Source: Deinococcus aquaedulcis
Lineage (GTDB): Bacteria; Deinococcota; Deinococci; Deinococcales; Deinococcaceae
NCBI RefSeq assembly: GCF_019693445.1
Contig: NZ_JAHRBL010000025.1
Span: 1-33,518 of the forward strand
Direction of reading: 5' to 3'
DNA length: 33,518 bases
The notes under the pieces: generated by a model
Database searches by the model: none
Seen by the model: the letters and a program-made list of their open reading frames with translations, nothing else
What the model was told of the DNA's origin: nothing
Shown here: positions 24,538 through 33,518 of the stretch, in pieces
Numbering within the stretch: the stretch's first letter is position 1
How the letters are laid out: every line of letters begins with the position of its first letter
Program-made: the position numbers and the translations under genes

Positions 24538-25019
24538 CCTTCGTTTTCGCCGTGTGGGTGGGCCTCTTCGCAAAAAAGTACCCCCAAGAACGTAAAAATG
24601 ACCCAGCGAGTTTTAACGTTTAAATGAGAAATGGGACCACGGGGCAGTTTCGCGGCACCTTTCGAAAAGATGAACGTAAAAGCGACGTAAAAATCTTTGA
24701 CCCTTGCCCCGGGTATCCCCCGGCGGGGGTGTGACCGAAAAGGAGTGGATAAAGAAGGGGAGATCGTCGAACGCCCGTGGAGTGGGCTGGCGGTTGCGGG
24801 CAAGCGACGGGCGAACCAGAGAAGGTCGTTCGACCTGTTCTGAACGCGGTTAATAGGGCACGGCTGGCTACGGGCTGGCCCCAAAACGCTTCGGCGCCAA
24901 CACGGCCAGCCGCCCTTACGCAGCCACTTTGCGGTTTGCTTCAGCTGTCCCTACCCGGTTTCAAAAGGGCTGCCAGTGTCACCGTAGGTTCAAAAACTGC
25001 CCCTTTGCTCCTTCCGCGC
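24538..25019. other. AT-rich gene-free region upstream of the pilus operon
   Basis: No gene is recognised in this stretch. Its left half is rich in A- and T-tracts and repeats ACGTAAAA at 24590-24597, 24674-24681 and 24685-24692, with a related TTTTAACGTTTAAA at 24611-24624. An inverted repeat GTCGAACG/CGTTCGAC lies at 24766-24773 and 24827-24834. The A-tracts suggest bent DNA or regulator sites for the pilus promoter. Confidence 0.45.
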
Positions 25020-26195
25020 TCAATACCGCACCAGTCCGGCCAGACCCCCAAATTCCCGCACCAGTCGCTGGGCGTGCTCGCCGTGCACCCGGCGCACCTC
25101 AATGCCGTACAGGTCCGTCAGGTCAGGCAGCAGTTCTTCCAGGGTCACCCGTTCCATCAGGCTGTCGTCCAGCGGGCTGTGGGGCACGTCCTTGCGGCTG
25201 GTGAAGTAGGGCACCTCGCGGTTGTGGCTGCGGTACAGGTGCAGCTGCGAGCCGTCTTCGGGGATGACCAGCTGGTACACCCGCGCCTCCTGCAGCAGTT
25301 CCAGCACCCGTTCCATCTCCATCACGCCGCGTTCTTGCACCTCGTCCAGCAGGGCCTGCTCGGTGCGGTGCCGGTGCTCGGTCAGGAACGGCTGAATTTT
25401 CTCCAGAATCTCGGCCGGGTTCACCCAGCCGGCACCGCCGGTCACATTGGTTTCGCCAATGACCTCAAAGGGCGCTTTTTCCGGCAACTCGGCCTTGAAT
25501 TCCGCCACCCGCTGCACCGGGCCCACCAGCACCAGGGCGCCAATCTCGGCGCGGGTGAGGAGCTCGGTCAGTTCGGCGGCGATGCGGTTGTAAAAGCGCT
25601 GCTGAATGGCGGCCTCGCGGTTTTCGAACAGGTCGGTGCCGCTGTCGCTGCGCGGGCCACTGCCGGGTTGCCCGCGCCCCGCCCCACCGCTGTCCGGGGC
25701 CCCCGGCACATGGCGCGTGCCGGACACCATGGTGTCCCAGCGGTCGCCGTCGTCCAGGCGCACGTTTTCTTCTCGGCGCAGTTCCAGCAATTCGCCCTGG
25801 CGCAGCAGAAACAGGCGCGCCCATTCCCGGTCCACGGCCAGCACCGCCGCCGAGGGCATCAGGTCCAGCAGGCCCGCCAGCAGCGACTTCAGCGGGCGGC
25901 CATAGTGAAAGCGTTCAGGCAGGTCCGCCTGAATGTCATGCCGCTCGAAGAAATCGGCCCCCACGACGTACAGCGCGCTCTTCCCTGAACTGGTGCGCGC
26001 CTGCCCCAGGTCTTCGAGCACCTGATTCATGACGGTGGGGGGCACACCCGCGCCTTGCATCGCCAGCTTGACGCGGGTCTGCAGGCCCGTGCCTTCGTTG
26101 TCGGGCAGGGTGGGGTTGTCGTTGATGACCCCCATGAACACCATGGTGTCGTCTGGAAGCTGCTGGATCCGGCGAATGGCGGTTCTGGAGATCAT
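25020..26195 (-). CDS. baeRF (bacterial eRF1-like) family protein
   Basis: The 391-residue protein resembles the bacterial archaeo-eukaryotic release-factor-like (baeRF) proteins. The N-terminal part (1-130) has strands and a LAVDREWARLFLLRQGELLELRRE motif; the middle RNase H-like domain shows ALVLVGPVQRVAEFKAELPE; the last ~110 residues (EMERVLELLQEARVYQLVIPEDGSQ to the end) look like an L7Ae-like third domain. These proteins are proposed to act at ribosomes; no GGQ tripeptide is seen, so peptide release like eRF1 is not supported. A variable Gly/Pro/Ser-rich linker lies near 160-185. It is downstream of, and on the same strand as, groEL but is separated from it by a terminator. Confidence 0.7.
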   Translation of the reverse strand: MISRTAIRRIQQLPDDTMVFMGVINDNPTLPDNEGTGLQTRVKLAMQGAGVPPTVMNQVLEDLGQARTSSGKSALYVVGADFFERHDIQADLPERFHYGRPLKSLLAGLLDLMPSAAVLAVDREWARLFLLRQGELLELRREENVRLDDGDRWDTMVSGTRHVPGAPDSGGAGRGQPGSGPRSDSGTDLFENREAAIQQRFYNRIAAELTELLTRAEIGALVLVGPVQRVAEFKAELPEKAPFEVIGETNVTGGAGWVNPAEILEKIQPFLTEHRHRTEQALLDEVQERGVMEMERVLELLQEARVYQLVIPEDGSQLHLYRSHNREVPYFTSRKDVPHSPLDDSLMERVTLEELLPDLTDLYGIEVRRVHGEHAQRLVREFGGLAGLVRY

Positions 26196-26454
26196 GCGGC
26201 CATTGTTGGGACGTGCCCCTGGTTGCAGCCGTGCAGTTGCCGAAAACCTGGTTCATGCAGTTCACAGCCCTCCGTAGAGTCGCATGAAGAGGTCTACAGC
26301 GCGGCCTGGGTGTTCCCAGTGGCCGCCCCAGGCTGACGCGGCAGCAGGGGCAGCCGGCAGCGTCAGGTCCAGCCCCAAGTGCACCAGCCTTAAGCAATGC
26401 AGAAGACCCGCCGACCTCTCCCGCTATCGCCTTAAAATCCCACGCAAGGCAGAA
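26196..26454. other. Spacer between groEL terminator and the baeRF gene
   Basis: No gene is supported here. A plus-strand frame from ATG 26284 runs through the groEL terminator and lacks protein-like sequence. On the minus strand AACAAT ends 6 nt before the baeRF ATG and might be a weak leaderless -10. Confidence 0.4.
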
Positions 26455-26500
26455 CAACGAGAAAGGCCGGAGCATCACGCTCCGGCCCTTCTCGCTGTTG
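26455..26500 (-). terminator. groESL terminator
   Basis: GGCCGGAGC (26465-26473) pairs with GCTCCGGCC (26479-26487) over a 5 nt loop. The stem continues outward with CGAGAA/TTCTCG and partly CAAC/GTTG after one mismatch. It lies 35 bp behind the groEL stop. The stem is very stable; a long U-run is not present. Confidence 0.75.
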
Positions 26501-26534
26501 ACCATGACCTTTCGGCGGTCAACCATCACTCTCT

Positions 26535-28318
<1,784 letters not shown>

Positions 28319-28320
<2 letters not shown>

Positions 28321-28606
28321 ATTCCACAATCGCCAGGATGTCGCGCTCGGCCAGAATCGAGTAGTTCTTGCCTTCGAGGCTGACTTCCGTGCCGCCGTAC
28401 TTGGCAAAGTACACGGTGTCGCCTTCTTTCACGTCCAGCGCCACGCGGGTGCCGTTGTCCAGCATCTTGCCGCTGCCCACGGCAATCACTTTGCCGCGCT
28501 GGCTCTTTTCCTTGGCGGTGTCGGGGACGTACAGGCCGCCAGCGGTCTTCTGCTCGGCTTCCTCGATGATTTCAACCAGAACGCGGTCACCTAAAGGTTT
28601 CAGCAT
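28319..28606 (-). CDS. groES: Co-chaperonin GroES (10 kDa)
   Basis: The 95-residue protein is a complete Gro[21 protein letters not shown] at the N-terminus, the mobile loop region [18 protein letters not shown] (about 22-39) with the GLYVP motif that binds GroEL, and the C-terminal [10 protein letters not shown] and [12 protein letters not shown]. It caps the GroEL ring. CAGGAGGA lies 7 nt before ATG 28606. It is the first gene of the groESL operon, with a promoter at 28685-28714. Confidence 0.98.
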
Positions 28607-28641
28607 GTCGTGTCCTCCTGTGAAGTGGGGTGTGTGGGGCC

Positions 28642-28670
28642 ACCCACCGGCAGACTCCGGCGGGTTTTTG
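28642..28670 (+). terminator. Hairpin in the groES leader, terminator-like on the plus strand
   Basis: ACCCACCGG (28642-28650) pairs with CCGGCGGGT (28657-28665) with one wobble or mismatch pair. On the plus strand it is followed by TTTTTG, a good intrinsic terminator facing away from groES. On the minus strand it is a hairpin in the groES 5' leader, preceded by AAAAA and without a U-run. It could stop antisense transcription coming from the groES side or stabilise the groESL mRNA. Confidence 0.5.
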
Positions 28671-28684
28671 CCGTTCCGCACGCA

Positions 28685-28714
28685 AGACTAGTCCCCCCGT
28701 AAGAAAATTGTCAA
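28685..28714 (-). promoter_or_regulatory. groESL promoter
   Basis: On the minus strand a consensus TTGACA (28714-28709), an 18 nt spacer and TAGTCT (28690-28685) give a start near 28678 and a 72 nt leader. No CIRCE element (TTAGCACTC-N9-GAGTGCTAA) is present, so HrcA control at this site is not supported. Confidence 0.7.
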
Positions 28715-28783
28715 ATCCTCGAATCTGGGAATCTGAGCGTGGTGCGCTCAAGGCGCGCCAGCACGCGGAATCCGCATATGCGC

Positions 28784-28858
28784 TTGCGTCCTATTGCTTT
28801 CAACATATATATGTGAGGCACCAATACACAGCTGACCTGCTCTTCGCAGGTCTGGAGG
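28784..28858 (+). promoter_or_regulatory. Promoter and leader hairpin of the GGDEF-RHH operon
   Basis: TTGCGT (28784-28789) is followed after 16 nt by TATATA (28806-28811), inside a perfect 12 bp palindrome ACATATATATGT (28803-28814). The leader then has a 7 bp stem GACCTGC-TCTTC-GCAGGTC (28834-28852) directly before the ribosome binding site TGGAGG (28853-28858). The palindrome on the -10 box is a candidate operator, for example for the operon's own RHH domain. Confidence 0.6.
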
Positions 28859-28864
28859 TTCCTT

Positions 28865-29469
<605 letters not shown>

Positions 29470-29473
<4 letters not shown>

Positions 29474-30153
29474 CGGGGAGGCGGGAAGCGGTGCGCGGGG
29501 GGCAGGGAAGAGAGGTGGGCTTTGGCAAACTGTTTTTTGAGCATGCCGCAGGCTGGCAGGCCGCCCTCACTGAAGCCTGGACGGCCTACTTACACGGCTC
29601 GTATCCCATTGGGGCGGTGATCGTGGATGGGGGTGGGCAGCTGCTGGCGCGGGGGCGCAACCGGCTGGGCGAGGAGCGGCGGGTGGACGGGGTCATCAGC
29701 GGGCATGATCTGGCGCACGCCGAGATCAATGCGCTGCTGAACCTGCCGGGCACGCCCCGCCCCGAGTGCCAGAGCTGGACGGTGCTGACCACGGTGGAGC
29801 CCTGCCCGCAGTGTGCCGGAGCGATTGCCATGAGCGGCCTGCGCGCGGTGGCCTACGCCGCGCCCGACCCCTGGGGCGGCTGCACCCGCCTGCTGACGGA
29901 CGACGCCTACGTGCAGAAAAAAGGCATTCGGGTGGGCCGGGCCCCCGAGGCCGTGCAGCGGCTGGCCCTGCGGCTGATGGTTCACGCCATCGTGGAAGAG
30001 GGCAGGGGCGAGCGCGGCGCGGTGCTGCACAGCTTTGCGGCGGTCCACCCCGACGACGTGGCCCTGGCCGAGGCGCTGTATGGGGCCGGCACCCTGCGGG
30101 CCCTGCGGGATCGCCGCGCCCCTCTGGCCGACGCGCTGGCGGTGCTGGCGTGA
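29470..30153 (+). CDS. Cytidine/deoxycytidylate deaminase-fold nucleoside deaminase
   Basis: The 227-residue protein carries the zinc signature of the deaminase superfamily: HAE (83-85) and PCPQC (111-115), with [16 protein letters not shown] typical of the tRNA/guanine/cytosine deaminase branch. It should hydrolytically deaminate a base or nucleoside; TadA-, GuaD- or RibD-like substrates cannot be told apart here. The C-terminal ~90 residues after VGRAPEAVQ are an extra helical part. GTG 29470 overlaps the previous stop (GTGA) and has GGGGGGAG just upstream; a GTG at 29515 is an alternative start because the first 15 residues look unlike the family. The end overlaps the next gene by 4 nt. 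Confidence 0.85.
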
Positions 30154-31112
30154 GCGCGCCCCGGTTTGCCAACCTCTCGCCCGGGGCCGACCGGGTGGGC
30201 CGCGCCTGCGCCTGGATTGAGCGGGAGGACGGCTGCGTGCTGATGGTGGGCCTGGCCTGGGGCGGCTGGACCCTGCCGGGCGGCGGGGTGCACCCCGGCG
30301 AAAGCGGCGCCCAGGCGGCCATGCGCGAAGCCTGGGAGGAAGCTGGCGCCCATACTGAAGTGGCCGGCGAACCTGTCTCTCTGACCGGAGCCAGCGGCGC
30401 GGACGCCGAGTGCTGGCCGCTGCGTCTGCTCGCCCTGGACCCCAGCCCCGAAGGCCGCCCGGTGGCCTGGGTGAATCCCCGGGCATTGCCCTGGGCCGAC
30501 GACGTGCAGCTGCGGCAGGTGCTGGCGGCGCGCGGCGAGCTGCCCAGTGGCCTGGACGTGCCCCCGCTGGTCGCCGCCGCCCTGAAGGAAGCCGCGCGGC
30601 TGCACATACAGGACTCGTGTTCGCTGGAAACGGGCCGCCTGCTGCGTACCCTGGCCGCCAGCAAGCCAGGCGGGCGGCTGCTGGAACTGGGCAGCGGGGT
30701 GGGCGCAGGCGCCGCGTGGGTGCTGGCTGGCATGGACCCCTCCGCGCGCCTGCTGACCGTAGAGGCCGATCCTCTGCGTGCCGAGACCGCCTGGGCCGTC
30801 CTGGCCCCCGACCCGCGCGCCCGGGTGCTGCACGGCGACTGGACCGGCGCGCTGGCTCAGGGGCCCTTTGACCTGCTGTTTGCCGATTGCCGCGCGGCCA
30901 AGGGCGAAGGCGAGGTGCTGGGTCAGCTGGTGGCCGCCCTGGCCCCTGGCGGCCTGCTGGTCATGGACGATTTCAGTCCGCCTGCACACCTGCCCGAAGC
31001 GCTGCGGGGCGGCGACCCGTTGCGCGGCGCTCTGTTCAGCCACCCGGCCCTGAATTGCAGCGAGCTGGAAGTCAGCCGCCGCGAGCGCGTGGTGCTGGGG
31101 GTGAAACGATGA
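30150..31112 (+). CDS. NUDIX hydrolase-methyltransferase fusion
   Basis: One uninterrupted 320-residue frame holds two enzymes. Residues 15-125 form a NUDIX domain with a complete box, G-x5-E-x7-REUxEExGU, at 45-67 (GGVHPGE, RE 59-60, EE 63-64), expected to hydrolyse a nucleoside-diphosphate-linked compound. Residues 135-320 form a class I SAM-dependent methyltransferase of the O-methyltransferase type, with motif I LLELGSGVGAG (177-187), an acidic residue after strand 2 (TVEADP) and FDLLFADCRAAKGEGE near 240. The joining region has no internal ribosome binding site or stop. GTG 30150 overlaps the deaminase stop by 4 nt, and ATGA joins it to the next gene. Confidence 0.85.
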   Translation: MSAPRFANLSPGADRVGRACAWIEREDGCVLMVGLAWGGWTLPGGGVHPGESGAQAAMREAWEEAGAHTEVAGEPVSLTGASGADAECWPLRLLALDPSPEGRPVAWVNPRALPWADDVQLRQVLAARGELPSGLDVPPLVAAALKEAARLHIQDSCSLETGRLLRTLAASKPGGRLLELGSGVGAGAAWVLAGMDPSARLLTVEADPLRAETAWAVLAPDPRARVLHGDWTGALAQGPFDLLFADCRAAKGEGEVLGQLVAALAPGGLLVMDDFSPPAHLPEALRGGDPLRGALFSHPALNCSELEVSRRERVVLGVKR

Positions 31113-31648
31113 GTGAGGCCCTGCCTTTCTTCCGGTACCATCCCGACCCTCTGGCCACTGGCATGATTGAACCTTTTGAAGGCGAGTGTCCCTGCTGCGC
31201 TCAGGTGCGCGGCTACCGTTACACCTCCATCCCGTTTGCAGAGGACGAGTGGCCTGACCTGTGTCCGTGGTGTATCGCGGATGGTTCGGCGCATGAGCGC
31301 CTGGAGGCTGAGTTCACAGACTCGCACGGCGTGGGAGGAGGAAGCTGGGCACCTCTTCCAGATGAGGTCAGGCAGGTCATCGTTACGCGGACGCCTGGGT
31401 TCTCAGGCTGGCAACAGGAGCGGTGGTGGACCCACTGCTCAGATGGAGCTGCCTTTCTGGGCCGAGCGGGAGCGGAAGAACTGGCCCAGTACCCCGAGTT
31501 TGCCCAGATGCTGCGTGAACAGCTGACGTTGCCGGAGGGGGAGTGGGTGCGTTTTGCCCAGACACTGAACAGGGCGGGAAGCCCCACGGCCTACCTGTTT
31601 CAATGTCTTCACTGCGGCGCGTATGGCGGGTACACCGATGCCGACTGA
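31109..31648 (+). CDS. CbrC family (UPF0167) protein
   Basis: The 179-residue protein matches the CbrC family: N-terminal [14 protein letters not shown], cysteine pairs CPCC (about 27-30) and CPWC (about 52-55), and the C-terminal [16 protein letters not shown]. The paired cysteines suggest bound zinc. Escherichia coli CbrC lies downstream of the CreBC system and affects colicin E2 tolerance, but its molecular role is unsettled. ATG 31109 overlaps the stop of the NUDIX-methyltransferase gene (ATGA). Base composition is less GC-rich than in the neighbouring genes, a hint of separate origin. It overlaps the histidine phosphatase gene by 11 nt. Confidence 0.85.
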   Translation: MSEALPFFRYHPDPLATGMIEPFEGECPCCAQVRGYRYTSIPFAEDEWPDLCPWCIADGSAHERLEAEFTDSHGVGGGSWAPLPDEVRQVIVTRTPGFSGWQQERWWTHCSDGAAFLGRAGAEELAQYPEFAQMLREQLTLPEGEWVRFAQTLNRAGSPTAYLFQCLHCGAYGGYTDAD

Positions 31649-32276
31649 TTCCCACCTGCATCTGACCATCCTGCGCCACGGCCGCAGCCGCGCCGACGAC
31701 GAGGGCGTGCATGAAGGCCGCTACGATTCACCCCTGACCGCCCAGGGGCAGGCGCAGGCCCGCGCCCTGGCGGCCTACTGGCAGGCCCACCCCCCGGGAT
31801 TTGACCGGGTGTATGGCTCCACCCTGCAGCGGGCCCACGAAACGGCCCAGATCGTCGCCGACGCCCTGGGCCTTCCCCTGACCGCCACCGATCTTCTTCG
31901 GGAATGGGATAACGGCCCCCTGGCGGGCCTGAAGCGAGACGAAGCCCTGGCCCGCTACCCCATTCCTGCCTTCCGCCACGACCTGGACGCCTTTACCCCC
32001 GAGGGCGGCTAGAGCCAGGGCGCCATTCGGGCCCGCGCGCTCACGGCGCTGGAACGGGTCTGGCAGGGTGGGGGCGAGCGGGTGCTGCTGGTGACCCACG
32101 GCGGCTTTGGCAACTCCCTGCTGCGGGAACTGCTGCACAGCGCGCGGGGCTGGTTTGCTTTCGGCGACACAGCCTTCGCCACGGTGCGCCTCAGCCGGAG
32201 CAGCCACACCGCCGTGCTGACAGGCGTGAACCTCATGCCCCACTTGGGCGGCGAGGGGCCGTTCAGGGCAGGGTGA
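31638..32276 (+). pseudogene. Histidine phosphatase (phosphoglycerate-mutase-like) gene with in-frame amber codon
   Basis: The frame encodes a histidine phosphatase: ILRHGRS (catalytic His) near residue 15, the [13 protein letters not shown] and [11 protein letters not shown] blocks, then TAG at codon 125 (32010-32012). The same frame continues without shift through [15 protein letters not shown] and [16 protein letters not shown], which holds the second catalytic His, to TGA at 32274-32276. The position of the TAG corresponds to the conserved Glu of the family's G-G-E-S segment, so a single GAG-to-TAG change explains it. The shortened product would lack the second catalytic histidine. Sequencing error or suppression is possible. 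It ends in a 14 nt tail-to-tail overlap with the GH3 fragment. Confidence 0.85.
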
Positions 32277-33401
32277 CCTCGGCGCGGGCGTCGCCCACCG
32301 AGAAGCGGTACGCGCCGGCCAGGGGTTGCCAGCGGCCCGGCCCAAAGACATCGCCCCCCCAGCTCTGCAGGCGTTCGCCCGGCACCGTGACCGTGACGCG
32401 GCGGGTCTCGCCCGCCTTCAGGGCCGCTTGCAGCGCGGCCACCGGGCGGGCGACTGCCTGCAGGGCCCCGCCCGGCGGCAGCCCGGCCCGGACCAGGAAC
32501 GTGGCTGTGCCCGCCCGCGAACCGGTATTGCTCAGCTCGGCGCTCAGGGTCACGCCGGCCGCGCTGGCCGTGGCCGTCAGGCCCCGCGCCGCGAAGGTGG
32601 TGTAATCCAGGCCGTAGCCCATGGGGTAAAGCGGCTGCGGCGCTTCCCCAGCCCCTTCCGGTGGCCGGTCGGCGGTGAGGCCCGCCTGGGCGGCGGTGTC
32701 CGGCCACGTGAAGGGCAGGCGGCCCGGAAAGCCCGCGCGGCCATACAGGGCGTCGGCCAGGGCGGCGCCGCCCTCGCTGCCCGGCAGGTAGGCCATGACC
32801 AGGGCGGCCAGTTCATCGCGCAGGTCGGCGGGCAGCACGATGGGCCGCCCGGCCATCAGCACCGCCACCACGGGCTTCCCGGTCCCCATCAGGTCGCGCA
32901 GCAGCGTGACTTGTTCGGCGGGAAGGCTGAGGCGAGGGTTGTTTGCCTCCCACTCGGCGGCGGGCGGCTCGCCCAGGGCCACGATCACCGTGTCGGCCTG
33001 ATTGGCGGCCGTCAGCAGCGCCGGGCGTTTGCTCTCCGGCAGCGCGCTGACCGTGACGCCCGCCGGGGCGCCCGCTTTCAGGGCCACCGCCAGGGTGCTG
33101 ACGCGCGGCACGTCTTTCACGTTGCCCCGGCCCACGCCCTGCCAGTTCACGCTCCAGCCGCCCAGTTGCAGGGCAGCGCTGTCCATGGCGGGCCCGGTGA
33201 CCAGCACGCGCCCGCCCTTCAGCGGCAGGGTGCCGCGTGGGTTTTCCAGCAGGGTCAGGCTGGCCGCCGCCGCGCGCCGCGCCAGTTCGCGGTGGTCGCC
33301 CAGTTCGCCGCTGCCTGCCAGGGGGCCGTCCAGCAGCCCCAGGCGCGCCTTGAAGGTCAGCACACGCAGGGTGGCCTCGTCCAGCCGGGCCTGACTGACT
33401 A
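32263..33401 (-). pseudogene. Glycoside hydrolase family 3 (beta-glucosidase-like) gene cut by an IS element
   Basis: The remaining ~379 residues are the end of a GH3 protein. They start at the boundary of the first domain (SQARLDEATLRVLTFKARLGL), then the second alpha/beta domain with LLENPRGTLPLKGGRVLVTGP and KPVVAVLMAGRPIVLP, and the C-terminal fibronectin-III-like domain ([42 protein letters not shown]). The first catalytic domain with its Asp nucleophile is missing; the frame runs into insertion-sequence DNA at about 33401. The gene once encoded a beta-glucosidase or N-acetylglucosaminidase and is now probably inactive unless the IS was excised. Confidence 0.85.

Positions 33402-33518
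<117 letters not shown>

Noticed and set aside
28607..28864. CIRCE element or a Deinococcus radiation/desiccation response motif before groES
   Set aside because: No TTAGCACTC-N9-GAGTGCTAA repeat and no TTATGTCATTGACATAA-like palindrome found.

Overview
The window is GC-rich chromosomal DNA that reads like a Deinococcus (Deinococcota) species. This rests on the strong G/C bias at third codon positions, an archaeal-type cofactor-independent phosphoglycerate mutase, GroES/GroEL and L32 of ordinary bacterial type, and several genes whose start codon lies only 6-8 nt after a TANNNT-type -10 box (leaderless or nearly leaderless mRNAs, a known habit of Deinococcus). The genus assignment is inference from gene content. 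No rRNA, tRNA or CRISPR array was found.

Left part (1-7500). A nearly gene-free 900 bp stretch carries three copies of a ~70 bp repeat. Each copy is a complete minus-strand promoter (TTGAC-N17-TATATT-like) followed almost at once by a terminator hairpin. Minus-strand genes follow: an AEC-family transporter and a BCS1-like AAA ATPase; a three-gene operon of two membrane proteins and a winged-helix regulator, with a perfect 16 bp palindrome in its promoter; a diguanylate cyclase coupled to an AIM24 protein; and ribosomal protein L32.

Middle part (7500-20400). Plus-strand genes encode a TRIC/UPF0126 channel, a class II photolyase, a metallo-hydrolase/phosphotransferase pair, TrmH, a TerC/YkoY-type metal exporter preceded by a 16-codon upstream ORF, ApgM, a small secreted protein and an FCP1-like phosphatase. 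A MocR regulator is divergent from a BenE transporter, with four copies of a GGCCAnTGCC-like box between them. A strong promoter and a terminator at 20137-20365 bracket a likely unannotated small RNA.

Right part (20400-28700, minus strand). A compact chaperone-usher pilus operon (pilin, minor subunit, chaperone, usher) has a strong promoter and an internal terminator after the pilin gene. It is followed by a baeRF (eRF1-like) protein and groES-groEL, with a large inverted repeat between the two chaperonin genes.

Far right (28800-33518). A tightly overlapping plus-strand operon encodes a GGDEF protein fused to a ribbon-helix-helix DNA-binding domain, a cytidine-deaminase-fold enzyme, a NUDIX-methyltransferase fusion, a CbrC-family protein and a histidine phosphatase broken by an in-frame amber codon. 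It meets a glycoside hydrolase family 3 gene whose 5' part has been cut off by an IS5-family element at the window edge. The GGDEF-RHH operon, the promoter-terminator repeats and the sRNA candidate are the best leads for undescribed biology.
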